Shown here: positions 30,047-39,243 of the stretch, piece by piece
How the letters are laid out: every line of letters starts with the position of its first letter
Numbering within the stretch: the first letter of the stretch is position 1
Source of the DNA: Buchnera aphidicola (Sarucallis kahawaluokalani)
GTDB taxonomy: Bacteria; Pseudomonadota; Gammaproteobacteria; Enterobacterales; Enterobacteriaceae
DNA: 64,000 bases
Assembly (NCBI RefSeq): GCF_005080725.1
Contig: NZ_CP032999.1
Location: forward strand, 275,605-339,604
Direction: 5' to 3'
The notes under the pieces: generated by a model
The model's input: the letters and a program-made list of their open reading frames with translations, nothing else
Database searches by the model: none
What the model was told of the DNA's origin: nothing
Translations under genes and position numbers: made by a program

Positions 30047-30075
30047 TTGACTAAATATTTAAAAAAAAGTATTAT
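30047..30075 (+). promoter_or_regulatory. promoter of the tRNA-Ser/tRNA-Arg unit
   Basis: TTGACT at 30047-30052 and TATTAT at 30070-30075 are separated by exactly 17 bp, a near-consensus sigma-70 promoter ending 22 bp before the 5' end of tRNA-Ser. Confidence 0.7.
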
Positions 30076-30097
30076 GAAAAGTAGTAAGTAAATTATA

Positions 30098-30185
30098 GGT
30101 GAGATGGCCGAGTGGCTTAAGGCGTTCCCCTGCTAAGGGAATATATAGTTTTTCTGTATCGAGGGTTCGAATCCCTCTCTCGCCG
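30098..30185 (+). tRNA. serV: tRNA-Ser (anticodon GCT)
   Basis: An 88-nt class II tRNA with acceptor GGTGAGA / TCTCGCC and discriminator G. The anticodon loop holds GCT within CCCCTGCTAAGGG. It has a long variable arm and T loop TTCGAAT. It is very similar to E. coli serV and follows csrA as there. CCA is not encoded. It reads AGU and AGC codons. Confidence 0.96.
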
Positions 30186-30201
30186 AATAAAATATTTAAA
30201 A

Positions 30202-30275
30202 GCATCCGTAGCTCAGTCGGATAGAGCACTCAGCTACGAACTGAGAGGTCGGAGGTTCGAATCCTTTCGGATGCA
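30202..30275 (+). tRNA. argV: tRNA-Arg (anticodon ACG)
   Basis: A 74-nt tRNA 16 bp after tRNA-Ser, with acceptor GCATCCG / CGGATGC, discriminator A and anticodon ACG in CAGCTACGAACTG. It depends on A34-to-inosine editing to read CGU, CGC and CGA. The order csrA-tRNA-Ser-tRNA-Arg matches E. coli. Confidence 0.96.
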
Positions 30276-30369
30276 AATTAATTTATTATTCATATAATAC
30301 AATATATTAGGTAAATACAAATTATTTTTAAAATTCATAAATATTTATTGATAATATAAAATTTTAATA

Positions 30370-31026
30370 TTATTTAAAAATTTTAATACCAGATTTAGTT
30401 CCCACTAATAATAAATTAGGTTTTTGTATGGAAAATAATCCAACAGTAACGATTCCAGGTATAGAATTAAATGTTTTTTCTACATTGATTGGACAATTTA
30501 AATTTAAACCATATACATCAATGATTATATTTCCTTGATCAGTTACAAAACCTTCACGATATCTGGGTTTACCGCCAAAATCGGTCATTTTTTTTGAAAT
30601 ATAAGAATAAGCAATTGGAACGACTTCGATAGGTAAAGGAAATACACCAAGTGTTTGCACTAATTTAGATTCATCTATAATACAAATAAATTTTTCTGAC
30701 ATTGCCGATATAATTTTTTCTTTAGTTAATGCCCCGCCACCGCCTTTAATCATTTCTAAAGAAAAATTTACTTCATCTGCACTATCTATATAGATTATTG
30801 GTTTAGTGATAGTATTTAATTCTAAAACAGTAATTCCATATTTTTTTAACATTATCGTTGTATGATATGAACTAGATACTGCACCGAAAAAATTCTTTTT
30901 TTTTTCAACTATTGCTTTAATAAAATGTATTACAGTTGATCCAGAACCAAATCCAACAATCGCATTATACGGAATATAATCTAGCACAGCTAGAGAAACT
31001 TGCTTTTTTAACTGATCATGTTTCAT
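30370..31026 (-). CDS. rpiA: ribose-5-phosphate isomerase A
   Basis: Interconverts ribose 5-phosphate and ribulose 5-phosphate in the non-oxidative pentose phosphate pathway. The 218-residue product (219 in E. coli) shows GFGSGSTVIHFIKAI, GAVSSSYHT, the active-site DSADEVNFSLEMIKGGGGALT, seen as DEVNF and MIKGGGGALTKEK, and VTDQGNIIIDV. The reading frame is complete. It lies downstream of the leftward tRNA-Met/Leu/Gln operon, with a possible terminator hairpin between them at 31101-31133. Confidence 0.96.
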   Translation of the reverse strand: MKHDQLKKQVSLAVLDYIPYNAIVGFGSGSTVIHFIKAIVEKKKNFFGAVSSSYHTTIMLKKYGITVLELNTITKPIIYIDSADEVNFSLEMIKGGGGALTKEKIISAMSEKFICIIDESKLVQTLGVFPLPIEVVPIAYSYISKKMTDFGGKPRYREGFVTDQGNIIIDVYGLNLNCPINVEKTFNSIPGIVTVGLFSIQKPNLLLVGTKSGIKIFK

Positions 31027-31100
31027 ACATAAAAAAAATCATTTTCAAAGAAAAATAATATTCAATAGAAAGATAAATATACTAAAAAGTACTGTATTAA

Positions 31101-31133
31101 ACAACGCTGATAATAATTTAATTGTAGTGTTGT
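31101..31133 (-). terminator. possible terminator of the tRNA-Met/Leu/Gln operon
   Basis: Eight-bp stem ACAACGCT / AGTGTTGT (one G-T pair) with a 17-base loop, just past the 3' end of tRNA-Gln on the minus strand. Only TTTAATAC follows, so it is a weak intrinsic terminator at best and could allow read-through into rpiA. Confidence 0.35.
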
Positions 31134-31142
31134 TATAAAAAA

Positions 31143-31213
31143 CTGGGGTACCTGGATTCGAACCAGGGATGCCGGTATCAAAAACCGATGCCTTTCCACT
31201 TGGCTATACCCCA
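31143..31213 (-). tRNA. glnU: tRNA-Gln (anticodon TTG)
   Basis: A 71-nt cloverleaf with acceptor TGGGGTA / TACCCCA, discriminator G and anticodon loop TTTTGAT. The weak first pair T1-A72 and G73 are identity elements recognised by GlnS, whose gene lies 300 bp away. The variable region has four bases where E. coli glnU has five. It is third in the operon after tRNA-Met and tRNA-Leu. Confidence 0.95.
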
Positions 31214-31222
31214 AAATTAAAA

Positions 31223-31304
31223 TACGGGAGGCGAGATTTGAACTCGCATACCTTAAGGCGCCAGATCCTAAATCTGGTGCGTCTACCCATTTCGCCACTC
31301 CCGT
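31223..31304 (-). tRNA. leuW: tRNA-Leu (anticodon TAG)
   Basis: An 82-nt class II tRNA with acceptor ACGGGAG / CTCCCGT, discriminator A and anticodon TAG in CCAGATTTAGGATCTGG. It is nearly identical to E. coli leuW except that the first pair is A-T instead of G-C. It reads CUA and other CUN codons and is one of two leucine tRNAs in the window. Confidence 0.96.
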
Positions 31305-31311
31305 ATAATAA

Positions 31312-31385
31312 TAGCTACGAAGGGAATCGAACCCCTGACCTCAGCGTTATGAGTGCTGCGCTCTAACCAACTGAGCTACGTAGCC
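31312..31385 (-). tRNA. metT: elongator tRNA-Met (anticodon CAT)
   Basis: A 74-nt tRNA with acceptor GGCTACG / CGTAGCT and anticodon CAT in CAGCACTCATAACGCTG. It resembles E. coli metT, the elongator type, because the anticodon stem lacks the three G-C pairs of the initiator and the first pair is G-T (paired). It is first in the metT-leuW-glnU operon, the E. coli order. Confidence 0.95.
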
Positions 31386-31394
31386 TTATTTTGA

Positions 31395-31422
31395 ATTATA
31401 CTATTTAATACGATTTTGTCAA
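31395..31422 (-). promoter_or_regulatory. consensus promoter of the tRNA-Met/Leu/Gln operon
   Basis: On the minus strand a perfect TTGACA (31422-31417) and a perfect TATAAT (31400-31395) are separated by 16 bp. Transcription should begin a few bases before the tRNA-Met 5' end at 31385. It is the clearest sigma-70 promoter in the window. Confidence 0.85.
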
Positions 31423-31520
31423 CAAATTGTTAAATAACGAAAAATAAGATATAATTAATTTAAAAAAATATAACAAATAAAATATTTACATCGCGATGAA
31501 AATTTCTCATTAAGGTTAAA

Positions 31521-33161
31521 ATGATAATATCAAATAAAAAAACCAGTTTTATACATAAAATCATTGATAATTTTATTATACGAAATACAAAAAAAAAAAT
31601 ATGTACAAGATTTCCTCCAGACCCAAATGGATACTTACACATTGGACATGCTAAGTCATTATTCATAAATTTTGAAATTTCTGAAAAATATAACGGTCAA
31701 TGTAATTTAAGATTCGATGATACTAATCCGGATAATAATCATCAAAAATATATTTCTGTAATTCAAAAAGATATTAAATGGTTAGGTTTTCGTTGGACAA
31801 AAAAAACTAAATATGCATCCATGTATTTTCAAAAAATATATGAATTTGCTATAGAACTTATTAAAAAAAAATTAGCATATGTAGATAAATTAAAAAAAAA
31901 TGATATCCGAAAATACCGAGGTACATTAAATACTCCTGGGATAAATAGCCCATATAGAAATCAAACAATTGAAGAAAATATGTTATTATTTCAAAATATG
32001 AAATTAGGAAATTTTCCAGAAGGACAAGTATGTTTGCGTGCTAAAATTGATATGCAATCTCCATGTATTATTATGCGAGATCCAATATTGTATAGAATAA
32101 AATTTTCTAAACATCATCGAACGAAAAATCAATGGTGTATTTACCCTACATATGATTTTGCTCACTGTATTTCTGATGCCATAGAAGGTATTACACATTC
32201 ACTATGTACACTAGAATTTCAAGATAATAAACAATTATATAATTGGATCATGAAAAATATTACTATTCATCATCAACCAAAACAATATGAATACGCAAGA
32301 TTAAATATAGAATATTTTGTACTTTCCAAAAGAAAATTAAATACATTAATTCAAAAAAAAATTATTAAACAGTGGAATGATCCCAGACTACCTACACTTT
32401 CTGGTTTAAAAAGAAGAGGTTACACTGCATCTGCAATACGTAATTTTTGCAATAACCTTGGAATTACGAAAAAAAATAACTTAGTAGAAATTTCATCCTT
32501 AGAATCATGTATTAGAAAAGAATTAAATCTTACAGCATGTCGTACTATGGCAATAATAGAACCAATCGAAATTATAATATGCAATATTCCTATCAACTAT
32601 CAACAAGAGATAAAAATATTCAATCATCCAAACAATCATGATATGGGTGAAAAAAATATTATCTTTTCTAAAGAACTATATATCGAAAAAGAAGATTTTC
32701 AAGAAAATATCAAAAAAAGATATCAAAAATTAACTCTAGGTCAAACAGTAAAATTAAAATATTCTTATATCATTACAGCACACTCCATTAAAAAAAATAA
32801 GGATAATAGTATTAATAAAATATTTTGTACTATACATATTAAGAATAAAAATCAAAAATATAAAATTATTCACTGGCTATCAAAAAAACATGCTCAAAGA
32901 TCTGAATTTAGAATCTACAATCACCTTTTTACAACAAAAAATCCAAGTTCTAAAAAAAATTTATTATCTTATATTAATAATAAATCTTTAATTAAGAAAT
33001 ATGGTTTTATTAATAAATATATTGTATACAATTCCAAAAAAAATACATACCAATTTGAAAGACAAGGGTATTTTATCATTGATAATATATTATCAACAAA
33101 AAAAAATATTATATTTAATCAAATTATTTCTCTAAAACAAAACTGGAAAAATAAAATTTAA
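31521..33161 (+). CDS. glnS: glutaminyl-tRNA synthetase
   Basis: Class Ib synthetase for tRNA-Gln. The 546-residue product (554 in E. coli) has HIGH at 40-43 in PPDPNGYLHIGHAKS, the conserved YPTYDFAHCISDAIEGITHS (about 208-227, seen as YDFAHCISD) and the second signature as VLSKRKL at 267-273, where Leu replaces the usual Met. The two C-terminal beta barrels that read the anticodon are present but diverged. It lies next to its substrate tRNA-Gln. eno follows directly; in relatives pyrG often lies between. Confidence 0.97.
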   Translation: MIISNKKTSFIHKIIDNFIIRNTKKKICTRFPPDPNGYLHIGHAKSLFINFEISEKYNGQCNLRFDDTNPDNNHQKYISVIQKDIKWLGFRWTKKTKYASMYFQKIYEFAIELIKKKLAYVDKLKKNDIRKYRGTLNTPGINSPYRNQTIEENMLLFQNMKLGNFPEGQVCLRAKIDMQSPCIIMRDPILYRIKFSKHHRTKNQWCIYPTYDFAHCISDAIEGITHSLCTLEFQDNKQLYNWIMKNITIHHQPKQYEYARLNIEYFVLSKRKLNTLIQKKIIKQWNDPRLPTLSGLKRRGYTASAIRNFCNNLGITKKNNLVEISSLESCIRKELNLTACRTMAIIEPIEIIICNIPINYQQEIKIFNHPNNHDMGEKNIIFSKELYIEKEDFQENIKKRYQKLTLGQTVKLKYSYIITAHSIKKNKDNSINKIFCTIHIKNKNQKYKIIHWLSKKHAQRSEFRIYNHLFTTKNPSSKKNLLSYINNKSLIKKYGFINKYIVYNSKKNTYQFERQGYFIIDNILSTKKNIIFNQIISLKQNWKNKI

Positions 33162-33251
33162 TAAAAGTAATATTATTTTACATTTATTATAAAGTTATTA
33201 TAATAAAAAATTATTTTACAAAGTTATCACTAATAATTATACGGAATGAAT

Positions 33252-34565
33252 ATGTCTACAATACAAAAAATATTTTCTAGAGAAATTATAGATTCTAGAG
33301 GTAATCCAACTATAGAAGCAGAAGTACATTTAAAAGATAATTCTGTTGGTATATTTTCATGTCCTTCAGGTGCTTCAACAGGTTCTGAAGAAGCATTAGA
33401 ACTTAGAGATAATGATAAAGGTAGATTTTTAGGAAGAGGTGTATCAAAAGCTGTAAACATAATAAATACAATCATTCACAATACTTTAAAAGGGGAAAAG
33501 GCATCTCATCAAGATAATATTGATCAAATAATGATCAAATTGGATGGTACTAAAAATAAAAAACGATTAGGAGCTAATACTATTTTATCAGTTTCTATGG
33601 CTACAGCAAAAGCTGTTGCACAATCCCAAGGTATACCCTTTTATGAATATATTGCACAATTAAATAACACACCAGGAAATTTTTCTATGCCATTACCTAT
33701 GATAAATATCCTCAATGGTGGTAGTCATGCTAATAATAATATAGATATACAAGAATTTATGATACAACCTATAACAGCCACTTCGATCAAAGAAGCAATT
33801 AGAATGGGATGTGAAATATTTCATAATCTAGGGCAGATTATTAAAAGAAATAATATGAACGTAGCAGTTGGAGATGAAGGAGGTTATGCACCCAACTTGA
33901 AAAATAATGAATCTGCACTGATGCTCATTAAATCAGCAATAGAAAAATCAAACTATACACTTGGAAAAGATATCACATTAGCAATAGATTGTGCCGCATC
34001 TGAATTATATGATGTACATACTCAATTATATCACTTAAAAGGTGAAAACAAAAAATTTACATCTAAACAATTTAGTCATTTCTTACAAGAATTAACATTA
34101 AAATATCCAATTGCATCTATTGAAGATGGTCAAAGTGAATTAGATTGGAATGGATTTGCATACCAAACAAATTTATTAGGAAAAAAAATACAAATCGTAG
34201 GAGATGATTTATTTGTAACTAACCCTAATAAATTAAAAAAAGGAATTCAAAAAAAAATAGCAAATGCTATTTTAATTAAATTAAATCAAATTGGTACATT
34301 AACAGAAACACTACAAGCAATAAAAATAGCAAAAAAATATGGATATAATACAATAATATCACATAGATCAGGTGAAACTGAAGATAATTCTATTGCTGAT
34401 TTAGCTGTAGGAACAAAAGCAGGACAAATTAAAACAGGATCTATGAGTCGATCTGAACGTCTAACAAAATATAATCAATTAATTAGAATTGAAGAAAAAC
34501 TAGGTAATAAAATTGCACCATTTTATGGAATAAAAGAATTAAGACAATATTATAATTATTCATGA
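33252..34565 (+). CDS. eno: enolase
   Basis: Converts 2-phosphoglycerate to phosphoenolpyruvate in glycolysis, and is a degradosome component in enterobacteria. I start at the second ATG (33252; CGGA seven bases upstream; [19 protein letters not shown] fits the family), giving 437 residues (432 in E. coli). The ATG at 33246 is too close to the Shine-Dalgarno. Seen: [55 protein letters not shown] and SHRSGETED, covering the magnesium ligands and catalytic Glu, Lys and His positions. Confidence 0.98.
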   Translation: MSTIQKIFSREIIDSRGNPTIEAEVHLKDNSVGIFSCPSGASTGSEEALELRDNDKGRFLGRGVSKAVNIINTIIHNTLKGEKASHQDNIDQIMIKLDGTKNKKRLGANTILSVSMATAKAVAQSQGIPFYEYIAQLNNTPGNFSMPLPMINILNGGSHANNNIDIQEFMIQPITATSIKEAIRMGCEIFHNLGQIIKRNNMNVAVGDEGGYAPNLKNNESALMLIKSAIEKSNYTLGKDITLAIDCAASELYDVHTQLYHLKGENKKFTSKQFSHFLQELTLKYPIASIEDGQSELDWNGFAYQTNLLGKKIQIVGDDLFVTNPNKLKKGIQKKIANAILIKLNQIGTLTETLQAIKIAKKYGYNTIISHRSGETEDNSIADLAVGTKAGQIKTGSMSRSERLTKYNQLIRIEEKLGNKIAPFYGIKELRQYYNYS

Positions 34566-34583
34566 TATATAAAATCACATAAC

Positions 34584-35483
34584 ATGTATAAAAAAAAAAT
34601 TGTTATCTTAATCGACGGAAATTCTTATCTTTATAGAATATATTATGCAAAATATAAAAAAATAAAAGAAAATATACTTTGCACAAAAGTTATATATAGT
34701 ATGTTATATATTTTAAAAAACATATTTTTAACATATAAACCAAATAACTTAATTGTAGTTTTTGATAGTAAAAGTAAAAATTTTAGAAAAAAAATATTCA
34801 ATGAATATAAAGCAAATAGAACTAGTATGCCTAATTTATTAAAATTAATTTCTTCAAAATTTAAAAAAATTTTAATTAATATAGGCATACCAATTATCAG
34901 TATACCTACATTTGAAGCAGATGATGTTATTGGAACTTTATCAAAAGATGCAGAAAAAAATAAAGAATTTGTACTAATTGCAACATGTGATAAAGATTTA
35001 GCACAACTAGTAAATAAAAATATTTATATTTTAAATCATTTAAATAATAAAATTTTTAATATTCAAAAAATCAAAAAAAAATATGGTGTTACACCAGATT
35101 TAATAATTGATTTTTTAGCATTAACAGGTGATCAATCAGATAATATTCCAGGAGTAAAAGGTATTGGAAAAAAAACAGCTATAATATTAATAAATAAAAT
35201 CGGTGGTATAAATAAAATTTACAAAAATATTTCAAATATTGTAAATTATAACATAAAAGGTCAAAAAAATATTATCAAAAAGTTAATAAAAGGAAAAAAA
35301 ATGGCTTTCTTATCATATCAACTATCAAAAATTAAATCTAATATCATCTTAAAACAAAAATATAAAACGATAAATTTATTATCAATATTTTGTCCTTGCA
35401 AATCATATAATATTCAATATATTCACATAATATATAAACTTAAAAATATTATTCTTAAAAATACAGAAAAATATTACAAATAA
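34584..35483 (+). CDS. polA: DNA polymerase I reduced to its 5'-3' exonuclease domain
   Basis: Flap/5' nuclease that would remove Okazaki RNA primers. The 299-residue product matches only the first third of E. coli Pol I (928 residues): LIDGNSYLYRIYY, FDSKSKNFRKKIFNEYKANR, FEADDVIGTL, ATCDKDLAQLV and LTGDQSDNIPGVKGIGKKTA, i.e. the metal-binding acidic residues and H3TH motif. No 3'-5' exonuclease or polymerase region follows: the frame stops at 35483 and engB converges 22 bp later, the same neighbour as in E. coli. Buchnera polA is known to be truncated like this. The separate nuclease Xni is a less likely reading. Confidence 0.9.
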   Translation: MYKKKIVILIDGNSYLYRIYYAKYKKIKENILCTKVIYSMLYILKNIFLTYKPNNLIVVFDSKSKNFRKKIFNEYKANRTSMPNLLKLISSKFKKILINIGIPIISIPTFEADDVIGTLSKDAEKNKEFVLIATCDKDLAQLVNKNIYILNHLNNKIFNIQKIKKKYGVTPDLIIDFLALTGDQSDNIPGVKGIGKKTAIILINKIGGINKIYKNISNIVNYNIKGQKNIIKKLIKGKKMAFLSYQLSKIKSNIILKQKYKTINLLSIFCPCKSYNIQYIHIIYKLKNIILKNTEKYYK

Positions 35484-35505
35484 GAATTATCAAAATAATA
35501 TATTT

Positions 35506-36111
35506 TTAAAAAATTACGTACTTATAAAACCAAAAATCAATAATTTTTAATACATTTATTAAACCAATACATTTCACAGAAGAAAATAAAATAATTTTTA
35601 TATTTTTAGAAAAATAAAATAATTGTTTTTTTAATAGTTTTATTTGTCTATTTTGACATGAAACATTCATTTTATCACACTTCGTTAATAAAATAACAAT
35701 ATTTATACATTGTTTACAATATCTTAAAAATTTAATATCTGTATCACGTAATAATCTTCTAATATCAATTAATAAAAATATACCTTTTAAACAACTACGG
35801 TATTTAATATAATTAAATACTAACGAATAATTTTTTTGTTTATTTTTATGTACCTTGGAATATCCATAACCAGGTAAATCTACGATACGCAAATTCTCAT
35901 TCACTGAAAAAAAGTTAATTAAACTCGTCCTACCGGGATATTTACTAAATCGGGATAATTTTTTATTACGTGTTAAACAATTTATCAAAGTAGATTTTCC
36001 AGAATTAGAATAACCAATTAATGCAATTTCAATACCACAATCTTTAACATCCATACACTTTGCATATATTGAACTAGTTAAAAAATGCGTCATATGAAAA
36101 TTAATAATCAT
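35506..36111 (-). CDS. engB: ribosome biogenesis GTPase EngB (YsxC)
   Basis: TRAFAC-class GTPase needed for 50S assembly. The 201-residue product (210 in E. coli) has G1 GYSNSGKS at 33-40, the Thr-containing G2 region GRTSLINFF, DLPGYG at 78-83 and TKCD near 145 as G4. It lies tail to tail with polA and diverges from typA. Confidence 0.95.
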   Translation of the reverse strand: MIINFHMTHFLTSSIYAKCMDVKDCGIEIALIGYSNSGKSTLINCLTRNKKLSRFSKYPGRTSLINFFSVNENLRIVDLPGYGYSKVHKNKQKNYSLVFNYIKYRSCLKGIFLLIDIRRLLRDTDIKFLRYCKQCINIVILLTKCDKMNVSCQNRQIKLLKKQLFYFSKNIKIILFSSVKCIGLINVLKIIDFWFYKYVIF

Positions 36112-36168
36112 AAATAAAATCTCTTATAATCATATAAAATATATATAATAAATATATTAAAAATAAAC

Positions 36169-36187
36169 ATACTATTATAAATAGTAT
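36169..36187 (+). other. small hairpin in the typA leader
   Basis: Perfect 7-bp stem ATACTAT / ATAGTAT with a 5-base loop, about 48 bp before the typA start. It contains few G-C pairs, so it may be chance. It could also lie in the engB promoter region. Confidence 0.25.
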
Positions 36188-36234
36188 CTTTGATGTCATT
36201 TATTATAATCTATGAATTTAATACAGGGAATCCA

Positions 36235-38061
36235 ATGACGACTATACAAATTAGAAATATCGCTATCATTGCACATATTGATCATGGAAAAACAACTCTA
36301 CTAGATCAAATATTAGAACAATCAGGTTCTTTAAATCAGTATAAAGAAAAATGTAATAGAATTATGGATTCAAATATCTTAGAAAAAGAACGAGGGATAA
36401 CAATATTTTCTAAAAATACTGCTATTCAATGGAATAACTACAAAATTAATATTATCGATACTCCAGGACATGCAGATTTTGGAGGAGAAGTTGAACGCAT
36501 ACTATCTATGGTAGATTCTGTATTATTAATTGTTGACGCTGTAGATGGACCTATGCCTCAAACACGATTTGTTACAAAAAAGGCTTTTGAATATAATCTT
36601 AATCCAATTGTTGTTATTAATAAAATTGATAGAAACAATGCTCGTCCCGAATGGGTTATAGAAAAAATTTTTGATTTATTTATTAATTTGAATGCTACAG
36701 ATAAACAACTAGATTTTCCTGTAATTTACACTTCAGCTATATCTGGAAAATCGGGTAGTGATTTAGATCACATAAAAAACGATATGTCAGCATTATTGCA
36801 AGCAATTATTAAATATACACCACCACCGAAAGTCAATCCAAATAATAACCTAAAGATACAAATTTCACAATTAAGTTATGACAATTATTTAGGTAATATA
36901 GGAATTGGGAAAATACAACAAGGATCTATTCATGTTAATCAAAAAGTATCAATTATTGATCATATGAAAAATATAAAATATGGACGAATTGGAAAAATTT
37001 TAAAATATTTAGGTTTAGAAAAAATTGAAACAAAAAATGCATTAGCTGGTGAAATTGTTGCTATTACAGGACTACCTGAATTAAAAATTTCTGATACAAT
37101 TTGTGATCTTAAAAATATTCAAGCATTACCCCCAATAAAAATTGAACCTCCAACAGTTAACATATTACTTGCTGTAAATACATCCCCATTTTGTGGGAAA
37201 GAAGGAAAATATGTTACTGCAAATAACATTTATAATAGATTAAAAAAAGAAAGAATACATGATATTGCATTATGCATCAAACATACTAAGAATTCCAATA
37301 CATTTTCTGTATCAGGAAGAGGAGAATTACATTTATCTATACTTATAGAAAATATGCGTAGAGAAGGATTTGAATTAGAAGTATCACGACCTAAAGTAAT
37401 TTTAAAAAATAAAAATAATGTCCAAACAGAACCTTTTGAAAGCGTTATTATAGAAATTGAAGAACGTCACCAAGGTATCGTAATGGAATATATGGGACAA
37501 AAAAAAGCTAAAATGATAAATATATATTCAAATATCTCTGGTAGAATTCAACTGGAATATATTACTTCAAGTCGTTCATTAATTGGATTTCGTAATACGT
37601 TTATGAATATTACATCAGGCACTGGAATTATCTATTCTTCGTTTTTACATTATGATATAGCACAAAAAGATCAATTCAATCAAAGAAAAAATGGTGTTTT
37701 AATTTCTAATGCAACAGGTTTAGCATCAGGATTTGCATTATATAATCTACAAGATCGGGGAAAATTATTTATAGAACATGCTAATAAAGTCTATAAAGGA
37801 CAAATTATTGGTATTCATAATCGTACAAATGATTTAACTGTAAACTGCCTCACCGGAAAAAAACTAACAAATATGAGAGCATCGGGTACTGATGATGCAA
37901 TTACTTTAATTCCAGTTATAAAAATGACTCTAGAAAAAGCATTAGGATTTATCAATGACGATGAATTAATTGAAGTAACACCAAAATCTATACGTATCCG
38001 AAAAAAATTTCTTGAAGAAAATGATAGAAAAGTTGAACAACGTAAATTAAATAAAAAATAA
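36235..38061 (+). CDS. typA: GTPase TypA/BipA
   Basis: Ribosome-binding translational GTPase related to EF-G, linked to 50S assembly and stress. I start at the ATG at 36235 (CAGGGAAT upstream; [20 protein letters not shown]), giving 608 residues (607 in E. coli). A TTG at 36190 would add 15 unsupported residues. Seen: [32 protein letters not shown], then domain III motif [12 protein letters not shown] as [20 protein letters not shown], and the BipA C-terminal domain with [17 protein letters not shown]. Confidence 0.97.
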   Translation: MTTIQIRNIAIIAHIDHGKTTLLDQILEQSGSLNQYKEKCNRIMDSNILEKERGITIFSKNTAIQWNNYKINIIDTPGHADFGGEVERILSMVDSVLLIVDAVDGPMPQTRFVTKKAFEYNLNPIVVINKIDRNNARPEWVIEKIFDLFINLNATDKQLDFPVIYTSAISGKSGSDLDHIKNDMSALLQAIIKYTPPPKVNPNNNLKIQISQLSYDNYLGNIGIGKIQQGSIHVNQKVSIIDHMKNIKYGRIGKILKYLGLEKIETKNALAGEIVAITGLPELKISDTICDLKNIQALPPIKIEPPTVNILLAVNTSPFCGKEGKYVTANNIYNRLKKERIHDIALCIKHTKNSNTFSVSGRGELHLSILIENMRREGFELEVSRPKVILKNKNNVQTEPFESVIIEIEERHQGIVMEYMGQKKAKMINIYSNISGRIQLEYITSSRSLIGFRNTFMNITSGTGIIYSSFLHYDIAQKDQFNQRKNGVLISNATGLASGFALYNLQDRGKLFIEHANKVYKGQIIGIHNRTNDLTVNCLTGKKLTNMRASGTDDAITLIPVIKMTLEKALGFINDDELIEVTPKSIRIRKKFLEENDRKVEQRKLNKK

Positions 38062-38108
38062 TCAAATAATAATTTTCGATATAAAAATAACTTATAAATA
38101 TATTTTTT

Positions 38109-39068
38109 TTATATTATATAAGAACGAAAAATAGAGAAAGAGCTGGATTGATCCACTGCAAGACGGAATTTATTATTTTGAACATATTTACAATGTAGAA
38201 TACATTGTATTAAAAATATATCATCTTGAATACACATTGCAAATAATACATTACCAATTTTTCTCCAAATATATCCATCATATATCTCTAATACAGAAAA
38301 ATAATGCATAGAAATATTTGTTGTACCAACTAAACAATATAATTTTTTATTATTTATGTTTTTAAAATACATTTTAGAAATTATTTCTTGACCACAATAA
38401 CAACCTTTCTGCAAATTAATACCATCTAAAAAATCTAAATTTATTTCCTTTGGAAAAAATTTCTGAAATGCAGGTTTTTCAAGTATTGGTACACCATCAA
38501 TGATATCTAAATATAACCAATAATTTTTTACCATTAATATTCTATTATGTAGTAATATTTTTTTTAAATATAAAAACTGTTTCTTGTCGATCATCAATAA
38601 AAAACGTTCAATGGGAGATCCCAACCATAATATACAAGCATTGTTATGAAATACAACTGATGTTATACAATTAGGTATATTATTAAAATATGATAATAAA
38701 AATTCTTTAGCATGCTTTCCTATAATTCCCAATAAAAAATAATTATCTAATTTTTTAATTTTTATTTTTGAAAATATAGTATATTTCTTTAATGCAAATA
38801 ATTGAATATCACAAATACTACTGCGTTGTATATAAAAACAATTATCTTGATTATGAAATAATCTTAATACGCCATTTACTTTACCATTTGCATTACAATT
38901 CGCACATAAAATATGCTTTTCATATTGTAAATTGAATAAATCAATAGTTACATGATTTTGTAAATACTGTTTATGTTCTATATCTGATACTTTAATAATA
39001 GACCACTCATTTAAATCTTCAACAACAAAATTATTTTGTACAAACTTATTCATATATAAAAATTTCAT
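38109..39068 (-). CDS. ygfZ: tRNA-modifying protein YgfZ
   Basis: Folate-binding protein of the GcvT-like family that supports Fe-S enzymes such as MiaB, present here at 43.2 kb. The 319-residue product (326 in E. coli) is strongly diverged but keeps the diagnostic KGCYCGQE (K-G-C-Y-x-G-Q-E) at 221-228, with the functional Cys at 223. Other family blocks are LCANCNANGKVNGVLRLF and RFLLMID. It converges on typA and diverges from prfB. The start is less certain: ATG at 39068 or, five codons in, at 39053. Confidence 0.9.
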   Translation of the reverse strand: MKFLYMNKFVQNNFVVEDLNEWSIIKVSDIEHKQYLQNHVTIDLFNLQYEKHILCANCNANGKVNGVLRLFHNQDNCFYIQRSSICDIQLFALKKYTIFSKIKIKKLDNYFLLGIIGKHAKEFLLSYFNNIPNCITSVVFHNNACILWLGSPIERFLLMIDKKQFLYLKKILLHNRILMVKNYWLYLDIIDGVPILEKPAFQKFFPKEINLDFLDGINLQKGCYCGQEIISKMYFKNINNKKLYCLVGTTNISMHYFSVLEIYDGYIWRKIGNVLFAMCIQDDIFLIQCILHCKYVQNNKFRLAVDQSSSFSIFRSYII

Positions 39069-39243
39069 ATACGTTCACTTTAAAATTACAATATCAATAA
39101 TATATTTTATTATAACAAATAAATTTATTTCATATTTTGGTAAATATAACAAATATCATGTTAAATTTTTATAATTTAAATATAATACATATAATCAAAA
39201 TAAATCAAATTATAACAAAAATAAGGTTCAAAAACAATTTATA

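Noticed and set aside
31062-31366. Two frames of 65-78 codons on both strands
   Set aside because: They are translations of the tRNA-Met/Leu/Gln cluster; tRNA sequence explains every conserved base.
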